Source of the DNA: Bacteroidales bacterium
Lineage (GTDB): Bacteria > Bacteroidota > Bacteroidia > Bacteroidales > UBA4417
Direction of reading: 5' to 3'
Assembly: GCA_016707705.1 (NCBI GenBank)
Contig: JADJHD010000004.1
Location: 177,628-241,627, forward strand
DNA length: 64,000 bases
Position numbers and translations under genes: made by a program. How positions within the stretch are numbered: position 1 is the stretch's first letter; the number at the start of each line of letters is the position of its first letter. A model generated the notes under the pieces. That model did no database searches. It had not been told where the DNA came from and saw only the letters and a list, made by a program, of their open reading frames with translations. Positions 1-9,473 of this stretch are shown here, piece by piece.

Positions 1-1037
1 AATGACGACTTGCTCTGTTCCTTGTAAATAACTCCATCATAAAGATATTCGGAGGGAAGCACATCGTTGTAATATTCATCCTTTCCGCTATAAACGCTTA
101 GGTATAACCTGTCTTTTGCAGATATTACATGGTTTACCTTCGCATTTAGATCATAGAAAAAGAGTCCGTTTTTATTGTATTCGGTAGTCACTCCCCTAAC
201 AATAGGCTGAGCCAGATAATCAATGTAAGTCCTTCTTCCGGTAATGATAAAAGAGGTTTTCTCCTTAAGTATCGGTCCTTCGACCATTAGTTTGGAGCTG
301 ATGAGACCGAGAGAACCCTCAACATTCAGTTTCTTCATATTCCCTTCCTTCATTCTGATATCAACAACTGATGATAATCGCCCGCCATATCTTGCAGGAA
401 AGCCGCCTTTTATGAGTTCCACATTTTTTATCGCATCGGCATTGAAGATGGAGAAGAACCCCAGCAAATGTCCGGCATTATAAACAGGGGCATCGTCGAG
501 TAGAATAAGATTCTGGTCTGGGCCTCCGCCTCTTACATAAAGAGCACTGCTGCCCTCAGTCCCTGATTGCACCCCCGGGAGGAGTTGAAGTGACTTCAAT
601 ATATCTGTTTCGCCCATAAATGCCGGGAGGCTTTTCATTTGTTGAACCGGAAGACTAATACTGCTCATTCGGGCAGATTGTTCAAGCAATTCGCTGCCGG
701 AAGCTGTAATATCAACCTGCTGAAGAGTTATAGCCGGCTTTAGCAGAATAGTAATATTCATATTGCCACTCAGACTGATTTCTTCAAATTTGGTCGAGTA
801 TCCTGTATAGCTGAAACGCAGTAAGTGATTTCCGGCAGGCAAGGTGATGCTGAAAAAGCCATAGGCGTTTGACGCAGTTCCTTTAAGGCTGATTTTTTCA
901 AAAATATTTGCACCGGGTAATGCCTCTGAGCTTGTTGAATCCTTAATGTAGCCACTTATGGTATAGGATTGCGCCGATACCATTACAACGCTGAAAAATG
1001 AAAAACAAATCAGGAGGGACTTGATAAATACTTGCAT
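1..1037 (-). CDS. TonB-dependent outer membrane receptor, N-terminal part (runs off the window)
   Basis: The reading frame is open from the ATG at 1037 to the window edge (345 codons seen), so the C-terminal beta-barrel is missing. Residues 1-23 are a signal peptide ending VSAQ. Residues about 24-105 form a carboxypeptidase-regulatory-like beta-sandwich (ISGYIKDSTSSEALPGAN). Residues about 115-230 are the plug domain, with the typical LYVRGGGPDQNLILLDDAPVY and GGFPARYGGRLSSVVDI segments. Proteins of this build import a siderophore, vitamin or glycan fragment through the outer membrane using TonB energy. There is no SusD partner in view, so it is not an obvious SusC. The substrate cannot be told. 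Confidence 0.93.
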   Translation of the reverse strand, partial: MQVFIKSLLICFSFFSVVMVSAQSYTISGYIKDSTSSEALPGANIFEKISLKGTASNAYGFFSITLPAGNHLLRFSYTGYSTKFEEISLSGNMNITILLKPAITLQQVDITASGSELLEQSARMSSISLPVQQMKSLPAFMGETDILKSLQLLPGVQSGTEGSSALYVRGGGPDQNLILLDDAPVYNAGHLLGFFSIFNADAIKNVELIKGGFPARYGGRLSSVVDIRMKEGNMKKLNVEGSLGLISSKLMVEGPILKEKTSFIITGRRTYIDYLAQPIVRGVTTEYNKNGLFFYDLNAKVNHVISAKDRLYLSVYSGKDEYYNDVLPSEYLYDGVIYKEQSKSS

Positions 1038-1234
1038 AAAATAAAGTATAATGTACTAATGAAATCTTGTTGTTCAAACGGATTAAATGTAAATATATTA
1101 TGAAATGTTTGGGAAATATTAATGATTTTTAACTAATTAGAGACTGCGCTTTAAAAGGTTTCCTGAGTTGATATTTGTTGATTATTTCTGTAAAACTTCT
1201 TGTTCGAAAGATGAGGATGACCGGTGCTATAACT

Positions 1235-1242
1235 TAATTTTG
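1235..1242 (+). promoter_or_regulatory. Possible Bacteroidota -7 promoter element for xth
   Basis: TAATTTTG fits the Bacteroidota -7 consensus TAnnTTTG and lies 18 bases before the ATG of the exonuclease gene. No clear -33 TTTG box is seen at the expected spacing, so this is a weak call. Confidence 0.3.
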
Positions 1243-1260
1243 CATTCCGATTGAAACCTT

Positions 1261-2022
1261 ATGAAGATCATTTCCTATAATGTCAACGGTATCCGGGCAG
1301 CAATCGGCAAGGGTCTGATTGATTGGATTAGGTCAACGGATGCTGATATCATTTGTTTCCAGGAGATTAAAGCACAGGCAGATCAAATTCCCATTCTTGA
1401 ATTTGAAGCAATGGGGTATCATACTTACTGGTATCCTGCGCAGAAGAAAGGATACAGTGGTGTTGGGATCATTACCAGAATCAAACCCGATCACGTTAAA
1501 TACGGTATCGGGATTCCGCATTATGATGATGAAGGCCGATTCCTGAGGGCTGATTTTGGAGATATTTCAGTTGTTTCCGTTTATCATCCTTCGGGGACTA
1601 CCGGTGAAATCAGGCAGGATTTCAAGATGAAATGGCTTGATGATTATCTTGACCATATTCAGGAATTGAAGAAAAATCGTCCAAATCTGGTTTTGTCTGG
1701 TGATTACAACATTTGCCACCAGCCAATTGATATTCATGATCCGATCAGAAATGCCACCAGCAGCGGATTTCTGCCGGAAGAAAGAGAATGGGTGACTAAA
1801 TTTCTGAACAGCGGATTTATAGATTCCTTCAGATATTTCGTGAAGGAGCCCCATCATTATTCCTGGTGGAGCTATCGTGTAAATGCAAGGGAACGCAACC
1901 TTGGATGGCGTATTGACTACCACATGGTGAGCGATCCACTGGAAAAAAGAATGAAACGGGCTGCAATTTTACCAATGGCAAAACATTCTGATCATTGTCC
2001 CGTTTTGCTTGAAATAGAATAA
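1261..2022 (+). CDS. xth: Exodeoxyribonuclease III (AP endonuclease, ExoA/Xth family)
   Basis: A full-length 253-residue member of the exonuclease-endonuclease-phosphatase superfamily. It nicks DNA at abasic sites in base excision repair and has 3'-5' exonuclease activity. Visible catalytic positions are N7 and E35 (CFQEIKAQ) for metal binding, D148 and N150 (SGDYNI), and the C-terminal D244-H245 pair (HSDHCPV). The GWRIDYHM segment contributes the usual substrate-site residues. The gene stands alone, 55 bases before the OmpA-like gene. No start ambiguity: the ATG follows directly on a short leader with a TAnnTTTG-like box. Confidence 0.96.
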   Translation: MKIISYNVNGIRAAIGKGLIDWIRSTDADIICFQEIKAQADQIPILEFEAMGYHTYWYPAQKKGYSGVGIITRIKPDHVKYGIGIPHYDDEGRFLRADFGDISVVSVYHPSGTTGEIRQDFKMKWLDDYLDHIQELKKNRPNLVLSGDYNICHQPIDIHDPIRNATSSGFLPEEREWVTKFLNSGFIDSFRYFVKEPHHYSWWSYRVNARERNLGWRIDYHMVSDPLEKRMKRAAILPMAKHSDHCPVLLEIE

Positions 2023-2077
2023 GAGTAAATGCGGGTATAGCGCCCGTTAACATTGAACCTTAACCAAATTACATATT

Positions 2078-3022
2078 ATGAAGGGGAGATTAATCCTGTA
2101 CCTGGCTTTGATATTATCGGTTGGCCTTACATCCTGCGTATCGCAGAAAAAATATAACGACCTGGCCTCGAGGTGTAAATCAGATAATGAAAGGCTGTCT
2201 GCCAAAGTTGATGAGCTTACAACTCAGGTGAATGAGCTGACTTCTGAGAACCAGAGGATCAAAAAGGACAATGCTAAAATGAAGGCTGATACTACTGATC
2301 TTTCAGCCCGGCTTCGCGTCCTTACTGCTGATTATCAGGAACTGGACCGTTCCTATGAAATGCTGAAGGCTGAAAGCTCAGGCAATGAAGACGAAACTCA
2401 GAGGGTTATGGCAGAACTCAAAGCTGCACAGGATGACCTTCTTGCACGTGAGGATAAGCTAAAGCTATTGCAATCGGAGCTGGATGTGAAGGCAAAGAAT
2501 TTGCTTGACCTCCAGACGGCCCTTCTTAAAAAGGATTCAATCACCAATGCTCTTCGCAAGGCAGTTGCCGATGCACTGCTGGGATTTGAAGGCAAGGGAC
2601 TTACTGTAAAAATGAAGGACGGAAAGGTATATGTCTCAATGGAAGAAAAACTGCTTTTTGCTTCCGGGAAATGGGAGGTGAGTACAGAAGGTATTTCAGC
2701 ATTGAAGAACCTTTCCAAGGTACTTGAAAAGAACCCTGATATCAATGTTATGATTGAAGGGCATACTGATAATGTTCCCTACAACGGTACAGGACAGGTA
2801 AAAGATAACTGGGATCTCAGCGTGATGCGCGCAACTTCCATTGTCAAGATTCTACTGGCAAATGGCAAGATTGAACCAAAACGTCTGGTTACTGCCGGAA
2901 GAAGTGAATACTTGCCGGTTGACCCTTCCAACTCCCCTCAATCCAGGGCAAAAAACAGGAGAACAGAGATTATCCTGACTCCAAAGCTGGATGAACTGCT
3001 CCAGATCATCGGAGAAAACTAA
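2078..3022 (+). CDS. OmpA-family peptidoglycan-binding lipoprotein
   Basis: 314 residues. The N-terminus is a lipoprotein signal ending in a lipobox (GLTSC, Cys about residue 20). Residues about 28-155 are a heptad-rich coiled coil. The C-terminal 110 residues are an OmpA domain (IEGHTDNVPYNGTGQ, then NRRTEIILTP), which binds diaminopimelate-type peptidoglycan. It probably tethers the outer membrane to the wall. The coiled coil gives it a layout like the flagellar-motor-B-like OmpA proteins common in Bacteroidota, but no MotA-like partner is nearby, so a structural role is more likely. Confidence 0.93.
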   Translation: MKGRLILYLALILSVGLTSCVSQKKYNDLASRCKSDNERLSAKVDELTTQVNELTSENQRIKKDNAKMKADTTDLSARLRVLTADYQELDRSYEMLKAESSGNEDETQRVMAELKAAQDDLLAREDKLKLLQSELDVKAKNLLDLQTALLKKDSITNALRKAVADALLGFEGKGLTVKMKDGKVYVSMEEKLLFASGKWEVSTEGISALKNLSKVLEKNPDINVMIEGHTDNVPYNGTGQVKDNWDLSVMRATSIVKILLANGKIEPKRLVTAGRSEYLPVDPSNSPQSRAKNRRTEIILTPKLDELLQIIGEN

Positions 3023-3123
3023 GTTCGGCCGGTCATACTGAATTTAATTGCTGTTAACGATCTTTCTCAAACCTGGCCCGACAACGGACCTGTCAATTTT
3101 TGTGCCTTCACTAAAAAAAGAAG

Positions 3124-4197
3124 ATGAATCCTGTACGTAAAGCTAAGCTGATCCTGGAAGATGGTACCACATTTTCCGGGATTTCTTTTGGATATGAGCA
3201 ATCAGCAGCCGGGGAGGTTGTATTCAACACTTCAATGACCGGTTATCCTGAAAGCCTTACTGATCCATCATATGCCGGACAAATCCTGGTAGCTACCTAT
3301 CCGCTGATCGGAAATTATGGTGTTCCTTCGGAAGTGCGTGAAGATGGTATGCTGAAGTTCTTTGAATCGGACCTTATTCAGGTGACCGGACTGATCGTTT
3401 CTGATTACTCCTTTGAATTCAGTCATTGGAATGCAGGCGAAAGTTTGTCCAATTGGCTCATCCGTAATCAGATTCCTGCCCTTTATGGCATCGATACCCG
3501 GGCTCTTACCAAGATTATCAGGGAGAAAGGTGCTATGCTGGGGAAGATTGTCTTTGCAGAAACAGAAGTCGATTTTGTGGATCCTAATCTTATCAACCTC
3601 GTCGATCAGGTAAGCTGCAAGGAGGTTATCAGCTATGGCAATGGTGAAACCAGAATTCTTCTTATTGATTGCGGAGTTAAGAATAATATTATCCGTCATT
3701 TCCTGAAAAGGGGCGTGACTCTGATCAGGGTTCCCTGGGATTATGATTTTTCTGCGGAGGAGTATGATGGACTCTTTATTTCGAATGGTCCCGGAAATCC
3801 GAAGATGTGCGAGGCGACGATCCGGCATTTGCAGGTAGCATTGAAGGAGGATAAGCCGATTTTCGGGATTTGTCTGGGGAATCAGTTGATTGCTCTTGCC
3901 TCGGGGGCGGATACTTACAAACTGAAGTATGGGCATAGGAGTCATAACCAGCCTGTAATTCAGGTTGGAACGAACAGGGCTTTTGTTACTTCCCAGAATC
4001 ATGGTTTTGCGATTGACAATGATTCCCTGGGTGCTGAATGGGAGCCTTTCTTTCTTAACCTGAATGATGGCACAAATGAGGGAATACGGCATAAGAGCAG
4101 GAATGTTTTCTCAGTGCAGTTTCATCCCGAGGCTTCCAGCGGCCCGACTGACAGCGAATATCTTTTTGATGATTTTTTGAAGCTGGTGCGCTGTTGA
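3124..4197 (+). CDS. carA: Carbamoyl-phosphate synthase small (glutaminase) subunit
   Basis: 357 residues, the normal length. It hydrolyses glutamine and passes ammonia to CarB for carbamoyl phosphate synthesis (pyrimidines and arginine). The N-terminal CarA domain is clear (ILEDGTTFSG, TSMTGYPESLTDPSYAGQ). The C-terminal class I amidotransferase domain has the nucleophile C250 (GICLGNQL), and H334 and E336 of the triad (VQFHPEAS). The large subunit follows on the same strand but is separated by 570 bases holding a GxxExxY gene with inverted repeats. The usual carA-carB adjacency has therefore been interrupted. Confidence 0.97.
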   Translation: MNPVRKAKLILEDGTTFSGISFGYEQSAAGEVVFNTSMTGYPESLTDPSYAGQILVATYPLIGNYGVPSEVREDGMLKFFESDLIQVTGLIVSDYSFEFSHWNAGESLSNWLIRNQIPALYGIDTRALTKIIREKGAMLGKIVFAETEVDFVDPNLINLVDQVSCKEVISYGNGETRILLIDCGVKNNIIRHFLKRGVTLIRVPWDYDFSAEEYDGLFISNGPGNPKMCEATIRHLQVALKEDKPIFGICLGNQLIALASGADTYKLKYGHRSHNQPVIQVGTNRAFVTSQNHGFAIDNDSLGAEWEPFFLNLNDGTNEGIRHKSRNVFSVQFHPEASSGPTDSEYLFDDFLKLVRC

Positions 4198-4206
4198 AAA
4201 ATATAT

Positions 4207-4242
4207 ACCACTAAGGCACTAAGGGCACTTAGGACCACTAAG
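4207..4242 (+). repeat. Left 36-bp inverted repeat flanking the GxxExxY gene
   Basis: Starts ACCACTAAGGCACTAAG. It is the reverse complement of 4689-4724 with 31 of 36 positions matching. It lies 9 bases after the carA stop and 33 bases before the GxxExxY start, as a terminal inverted repeat would. Confidence 0.85.
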
Positions 4243-4275
4243 AAAATTATATTCATTTTTTTAATATTCAGTAAT

Positions 4276-4686
4276 ATGAAAACACAGAAGTATATAAATG
4301 ATTTGTCATTTACAGTTGTAGGATGTGCGATTGAAGTTCATAAGCAAGTTGGACCAGGGTTGTTGGAATCAGTATATCACGCTTGCTTATTGGACGAACT
4401 GGAAAACAATAACATTGAAGCAAAGTCTCAAATATTTGTTCCGATCCTTTATAAGGGCAAAGATTTGGGCGGAAAACTTAAACTTGACATTTTAATTGAA
4501 AACTTGATAATCGTTGAATTGAAAGCTGTTGATACTATGATACCCTTGTATTCAGCGCAATTGCTCTCATATCTTCGACTAGCACATAAACCAAAAGGAT
4601 TGCTTATAAATTTTCACACCGAAAATATTATTAGTCAGATGGTGCCTCTGGTAACTGATGAATTTGCAAAACTACCGAGGTATTAA
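4276..4686 (+). CDS. GxxExxY protein (PD-(D/E)XK nuclease-like superfamily)
   Basis: 136 residues. The name-giving motif is at G28-E31-Y34 (GPGLLESVY). It is followed by a PD-(D/E)XK-like core, with candidate acidic and lysine residues in LKLDILIENLIIVELKAV. The family is found in many copies in some Bacteroidota and other genomes and has no established function. The nuclease-like fold is a family assignment, not proof of cleavage. Here the gene and its flanking inverted repeats sit between carA and carB on the same strand. That suggests insertion of a small mobile or repeat-associated unit that leaves the operon readable. The family assignment is firm; the mobility is inferred. Confidence 0.9.
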   Translation: MKTQKYINDLSFTVVGCAIEVHKQVGPGLLESVYHACLLDELENNNIEAKSQIFVPILYKGKDLGGKLKLDILIENLIIVELKAVDTMIPLYSAQLLSYLRLAHKPKGLLINFHTENIISQMVPLVTDEFAKLPRY

Positions 4687-4688
4687 AG

Positions 4689-4724
4689 CTTAGTGATTCT
4701 GAGTGTTCTTAGTGCCTTAGTGGT
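4689..4724 (+). repeat. Right 36-bp inverted repeat flanking the GxxExxY gene
   Basis: Inverted partner of 4207-4242. There are five mismatches, all in the inner half; the outermost 17 positions match perfectly. It begins 2 bases after the GxxExxY stop codon. Confidence 0.85.
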
Positions 4725-4767
4725 CATTAAACTGTCAATATAGAACGATTTACAAATTGCAAAGAAA

Positions 4768-7700
4768 ATGAAGAAAGTACTGGTCCTTGGAAGCGGAGCC
4801 CTTAAGATAGGGGAAGCCGGAGAATTTGATTACAGCGGCTCGCAGGCACTGAAAGCATTGAGAGAAGAAGGAATCTATTCCATCCTCATCAACCCCAATA
4901 TCGCCACCGTCCAAACCTCCGAAGGCGTAGCCGACAAAATCTATTTCCTTCCCGTTACCCCCTTCTTCGTTGAGAAGGTAATCCGCAAGGAAAAACCCGA
5001 TGGCATCCTGCTCGCCTTTGGCGGACAAACAGCCCTCAATTGCGGAGTGGAGCTCTTCAGGAACGGAATCCTCGAAAAGTATAATGTCAAGGTATTGGGG
5101 ACACCTGTCAGCGCCATTATGGAAACAGAGGACAGGGAACTCTTCGCCAATAAACTTCACAGCATTGATGTCAAAACCCCGAAGAGCGTTGCCGTAACGT
5201 CCATTGAGGATGCACTGAAAGCCTCTGATGAACTTGGATTTCCGATTATTGTCAGGGCAGCCTACACATTGGGTGGACAGGGATCAGGATTCTGCAACAA
5301 TCGGGAGGAGCTGATGAAGCTGGCGGATAAAGCCTTTTCTTACTCCAATCAGATTCTCGTTGAAGAATCGCTGAAAGGCTGGAAAGAGGTTGAATATGAG
5401 GTGGTAAGGGATCAGTATGATAACTGCATCACCGTTTGCAATATGGAAAACTTCGATCCGCTTGGTATCCATACCGGAGAAAGTATCGTGGTCGCACCTT
5501 CGCAAACCCTTACGAACAGCGAATATCATAAGCTGAGAAGACTCTCCATCCAGATTGTACGCAGTGTCGGAATTGTAGGAGAATGCAATGTGCAATATGC
5601 ACTAGATCCCTATTCTGAGGACTATCGCGTAATTGAGGTGAATGCCCGGCTTTCACGATCCTCGGCACTGGCATCAAAGGCTACAGGCTATCCTCTGGCA
5701 TTTGTTGCTGCTAAACTGGCCCTGGGTTATGGTCTCCATGAGTTGAAAAACTCCGTTACCCGCACTACTACTGCCTTTTTTGAGCCAGCACTTGATTATA
5801 TCGTTGTTAAGATTCCCCGCTGGGACCTTAATAAATTCAATGGAGTATCCAAGGAGATAGGCTCCAGCATGAAAAGCGTGGGTGAAGTAATGGCCATCGG
5901 CAGAAGCTTTGAGGAGGCTATTCAGAAAGGGCTCAGGATGGTAGGGCAGGGGACTCACGGCTTTGTGGGGAATACAGATATCGCTTTTACAGACATTGAA
6001 AAAGCCTTGTCGGAACCCACCGATATGCGCATCTATTCCATTGCCTCCGCATTTGAAGCTGGTTTCACTGTGGAGAGAATCCATGAACTTACCCGGATCG
6101 ACAACTGGTTCCTGGTTAAATTGAAGTCCATTTTCGACAGCATGAAGATGCTGGAAGGATTTAATACCCTTGAGGAAATAGATTCTGAAACACTGCTCAA
6201 GGTAAAGCAGCAGGGCTTTTCTGACTTTCAGCTGGCCAGGTTTGTATTGAAAACCTCCGGTAATCTGAAGGAAGAACTTTTAAAAGTCCGGGATTACAGG
6301 CTAAAGATGCATGTGATTCCTCATGTAAAGCAGATAGATACGCTCGCTGCTGAATATCCGGCAAAAACCAATTATCTGTACCTGACCTACCATGGAATTG
6401 AAGATGATATTATCTGCGAAAGGGATAATAAATCAGTCATCGTTCTTGGCTCAGGGGCATACAGAATTGGAAGTTCGGTTGAGTTCGACTGGTGTTCGGT
6501 GAATGCGCTTGAAACTGCCCGAAAGGTAGGTTACCGGGGTATCATGATCAATTTCAATCCAGAGACCGTCAGTACCGATTATGATACCTGCGACAGGCTA
6601 TATTTTGATGAGCTTTCGTTTGAGAGGGTCATGGATATTATTGATCTGGAGCAACCCCATGGAGTAATTGTCTCGACAGGCGGGCAGATTGCCAACAATC
6701 TTGCGATGCGCCTGCATGAGCAAAAGGTGCCAATTCTGGGGACAGCTCCTGAAAGTATTGATAATGCTGAGAACCGACATAAGTTCTCATCGCTTCTGGA
6801 TGAGCTGGATATAGACCAGCCGAGGTGGAAGGAATTATCGAATCTGGATGATATTCATCTCTTTGTTGAGGAGGTAGGCTTCCCGGTTCTGATCAGGCCA
6901 TCCTATGTGCTTTCGGGTGCCGCAATGAATGTTGTTTCCAATATGAGTGAGCTGGATTTCTTCCTGACTCTGGCAGCCAAGGTCTCAAAGGAGTTTCCGG
7001 TAGTTGTTTCGGAATTTATTCAAAATGCCAAGGAGATTGAGATTGATGCAGTAGCCGGAAACGGTGAAATACTTGCCTATGCCATTTCGGAGCATATTGA
7101 ATTTGCAGGGGTGCATTCAGGGGATGCCACCATGGTTTTCCCTGCACAAAAGATGTATTTTGAAACAGCCCGCCGAATCAAGAGAATATCCCGCGATATT
7201 GCCCGCGCACTGAATATCAGCGGTCCGTTCAATATGCAGTTTCTTGCCAAGGACAATGATATCAAGGTTATTGAGTGCAACCTCAGGGCTTCGCGCTCAT
7301 TCCCATTTGTCTCCAAGGTTATCAAAGTGAATTTCATCGAACTGGCAACCCGAGTGATGCTGGGAATACCTGTGGTGAAGCCTGAAAAGAGCGCTTTCGA
7401 CCTTGACTATATTGGAGTGAAGGCATCCCAGTTCTCATTCTCCAGGCTTCAGTCTGCCGATCCCGTTCTTGGAGTAGAGATGGCTTCAACCGGTGAAGTA
7501 GGCTGCATTGGAGAGAACTATTATGAAACCTTGCTGAAGGCAATGCTTTCGGTGGGCTACCGAATTCCCGGGAAGAATATTCTGCTTTCCACCGGTGATG
7601 CCCGTTCAAAGGTGGAATTGCTGCAATCGGCAAGGATGCTGAGGGAGAGAGGTTTTAATCTGTTTGCAACACGCGGCACTGCGCAATTCCTTGAAGAAAA

Positions 7701-7971
7701 TGGTGTTGAATCCACCATGCTTCATTGGCCGGATGAGGATCTGAAACCCAATGTGCTGGACTACCTGAAGGAAAGGAAGATTGAACTTGTGATTAATATC
7801 CCCAAGGATCTCTCGAAGACAGAACTGGCCAATGATTACACTATCCGTCGCTCTGCAGTTGACTTCAATATTCCGCTGATTACCAATGCCCGACTTGCCA
7901 GTGCATTCCTTTATGCTATCTGCAGATTTGACCTTGAAGACCTGGTTGTTAAAAGCTGGGACGAATATTGA
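4768..7971 (+). CDS. carB: Carbamoyl-phosphate synthase large subunit
   Basis: 1067 residues, full length. It uses two ATP, bicarbonate and ammonia from CarA to make carbamoyl phosphate. The two homologous ATP-grasp halves are both intact. The first starts KKVLVLGSGALKIGEAGEFD (residues 2-21) and the second near residue 555 (VIVLGSGAYRIGSSVEFDW). A C-terminal MGS-like allosteric domain follows (about residue 935 on, ILLSTGDARSKVELL). The opening LGSGALKIGEAGEFDYSG differs from the Escherichia coli form LGAGPIVIGQ, as is usual in Bacteroidota. It is probably co-transcribed with carA through the GxxExxY insertion. Confidence 0.97.
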   Translation: MKKVLVLGSGALKIGEAGEFDYSGSQALKALREEGIYSILINPNIATVQTSEGVADKIYFLPVTPFFVEKVIRKEKPDGILLAFGGQTALNCGVELFRNGILEKYNVKVLGTPVSAIMETEDRELFANKLHSIDVKTPKSVAVTSIEDALKASDELGFPIIVRAAYTLGGQGSGFCNNREELMKLADKAFSYSNQILVEESLKGWKEVEYEVVRDQYDNCITVCNMENFDPLGIHTGESIVVAPSQTLTNSEYHKLRRLSIQIVRSVGIVGECNVQYALDPYSEDYRVIEVNARLSRSSALASKATGYPLAFVAAKLALGYGLHELKNSVTRTTTAFFEPALDYIVVKIPRWDLNKFNGVSKEIGSSMKSVGEVMAIGRSFEEAIQKGLRMVGQGTHGFVGNTDIAFTDIEKALSEPTDMRIYSIASAFEAGFTVERIHELTRIDNWFLVKLKSIFDSMKMLEGFNTLEEIDSETLLKVKQQGFSDFQLARFVLKTSGNLKEELLKVRDYRLKMHVIPHVKQIDTLAAEYPAKTNYLYLTYHGIEDDIICERDNKSVIVLGSGAYRIGSSVEFDWCSVNALETARKVGYRGIMINFNPETVSTDYDTCDRLYFDELSFERVMDIIDLEQPHGVIVSTGGQIANNLAMRLHEQKVPILGTAPESIDNAENRHKFSSLLDELDIDQPRWKELSNLDDIHLFVEEVGFPVLIRPSYVLSGAAMNVVSNMSELDFFLTLAAKVSKEFPVVVSEFIQNAKEIEIDAVAGNGEILAYAISEHIEFAGVHSGDATMVFPAQKMYFETARRIKRISRDIARALNISGPFNMQFLAKDNDIKVIECNLRASRSFPFVSKVIKVNFIELATRVMLGIPVVKPEKSAFDLDYIGVKASQFSFSRLQSADPVLGVEMASTGEVGCIGENYYETLLKAMLSVGYRIPGKNILLSTGDARSKVELLQSARMLRERGFNLFATRGTAQFLEENGVESTMLHWPDEDLKPNVLDYLKERKIELVINIPKDLSKTELANDYTIRRSAVDFNIPLITNARLASAFLYAICRFDLEDLVVKSWDEY

Positions 7972-8023
7972 GAAATCAATTCCGGTGTTTCTGAAAGTTA
8001 AGTCTGTGGAGTGATTGCCTGAC

Positions 8024-8515
8024 TTATCTCGATTTCAGTTTAACTGGAATCCAAAGATCTTCCTCCGAATCGGGATCGTTGTTCTTGTATTTGGCACCCA
8101 TAACTGCCAGATGTTCCCTATGATCCAGCTCATATTCTGAAGCTGATAACCATGTGCCGAAGATATATCTGAATGGCTTTTCGACTTCCGCAGATGAACC
8201 TTTATAGGTGAAGATTGCATAAAGTCCGCCTTTAATGGTATATGCTTCCATGTTTTCCGGCAGATTGCTGAAATCAGATACCTCGACTGCAGCCCATTTG
8301 TCGAACTCCTGTCCGGGATTAAAATTCCTGAAATCCGGAAGATTAGGGAATACCTGCATTGAAATAAGATCCGATCCAACCCGGTTCAGAATCTCATTTC
8401 TTTTGGGCATGAAACTCCTCCAGAGTTCAAAGGTTCTGTCCTGCATGAAGCTCATTTGCAAGTGAAAACCAACGAGTTTTATCTCTTTGCATGATTCAAT
8501 TCTGACATCCATCAT
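8024..8515 (-). CDS. GyrI-like / AraC effector-binding domain protein
   Basis: 163 residues. The fold is a stand-alone GyrI-like small-molecule-binding domain. The ends of the domain are recognisable (VRIESCKEIKLVGFHLQMS at the start, GGLYAIFTYKGSS and a final EEDLWIPVKLK). Members bind drugs or bind gyrase, or serve as effector domains without DNA-binding parts. There is no helix-turn-helix here, so it is not a regulator by itself. The gene is convergent with carB and shows no operon partner. Ligand unknown. Confidence 0.85.
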   Translation of the reverse strand: MMDVRIESCKEIKLVGFHLQMSFMQDRTFELWRSFMPKRNEILNRVGSDLISMQVFPNLPDFRNFNPGQEFDKWAAVEVSDFSNLPENMEAYTIKGGLYAIFTYKGSSAEVEKPFRYIFGTWLSASEYELDHREHLAVMGAKYKNNDPDSEEDLWIPVKLKSR

Positions 8516-8618
8516 TTGTTATTGGTGTTTGGGTTTTGGAATTGAGGAAGGCAATTCTTAATGTTGGAAAATGGAAATAAGAGCGAAAAACTCAATTGCT
8601 TTCAGTTTTAAGCCTTTC

Positions 8619-9332
8619 TCAGCTGATGAATTTCTCAAATTGCCATTCGCTTAACTGCTTGAATCTATTCATGATGTGAGCAGTAGCCCTGTTATGGATA
8701 GCCTCCCAGGTCCTGTGAATAAAATTGATTTTGGTCAGCCCCTTTTTGCCATAGAAATTGAATCCAACCAGGAGGAACAACTGCGACATCTCCTTTTCTC
8801 CTCTTTCGGGGATAGAGGAGCGCACATACATTGAAAATATTCCGATCGGATAACCGCCACTGCATTTATAGAGGAGGTAGCGGGCATTGTCGAAATCAAA
8901 AGGTGCCGGAGTATGCTGAATCTTGAGCGCAGTCATGTTAAACAGGTGAAAAAACTGAAAACCGGCTATCTCCTTCTTCGGATTGAATGGATCTTTGGGC
9001 CATCCAAAGAGATTTACCTTTATAGTATCCAGTTTATCATCCTTGAGTGTAAGCTTGGCAATATTATTGGGCCAGCAGCTGGAATCACCGTTCCATTTCA
9101 ATAATTCCTCGAAGACAAAAGTTGCCGGAACCTCAATGCCAATCCTGTGAATATTAAGCACCGAATAGGAGTCCACTCCAATGCCTGTCCGTTGAAGAAC
9201 ACTTTTGCTGTAAAGCATTCTCTCTTCCTCAGAGTGAAAGGTGATGTAGGTTGGAATTGCGGGTTTATTCCAAATGAAATACCTGAAATCGGAAAAAATA
9301 CTCTTGCTCTTTTCGGGAGGCTGCTTTGGCAT
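8619..9332 (-). CDS. Conserved hypothetical protein, 237 residues
   Basis: No domain recognised. There is no signal peptide or membrane segment, so it is probably cytoplasmic. It is rich in aromatic residues and has a central stretch (FDFDNARYLLYKCSGGYPIG) followed by a basic C-terminal third ending in a probable amphipathic helix (AHIMNRFKQLSEWQFEKFI). The gene lies alone between a GyrI-like gene and a transglutaminase-like gene, all on the minus strand but more than 100 bases apart. Coding is supported by its length and the composition of its sequence only. Confidence 0.6.
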   Translation of the reverse strand: MPKQPPEKSKSIFSDFRYFIWNKPAIPTYITFHSEEERMLYSKSVLQRTGIGVDSYSVLNIHRIGIEVPATFVFEELLKWNGDSSCWPNNIAKLTLKDDKLDTIKVNLFGWPKDPFNPKKEIAGFQFFHLFNMTALKIQHTPAPFDFDNARYLLYKCSGGYPIGIFSMYVRSSIPERGEKEMSQLFLLVGFNFYGKKGLTKINFIHRTWEAIHNRATAHIMNRFKQLSEWQFEKFIS

Positions 9333-9473
9333 TGGACAATCAGATTGTTGCTTTTGAGTATTTCAGTTCATCGGTAGCTTGCAATCAGTAAAATAAAGCA
9401 ATAATTCTGTTGCTTTTTCAAAGGCAGTCAATCAAAATTGAGCGGAATTCCTGCAACGATGATTTCCCGGGGA

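Noticed and set aside
3268..4092. 274-residue open frame antisense to carA
   Set aside because: It lies fully inside carA, whose catalytic motifs are all in place on the plus strand.
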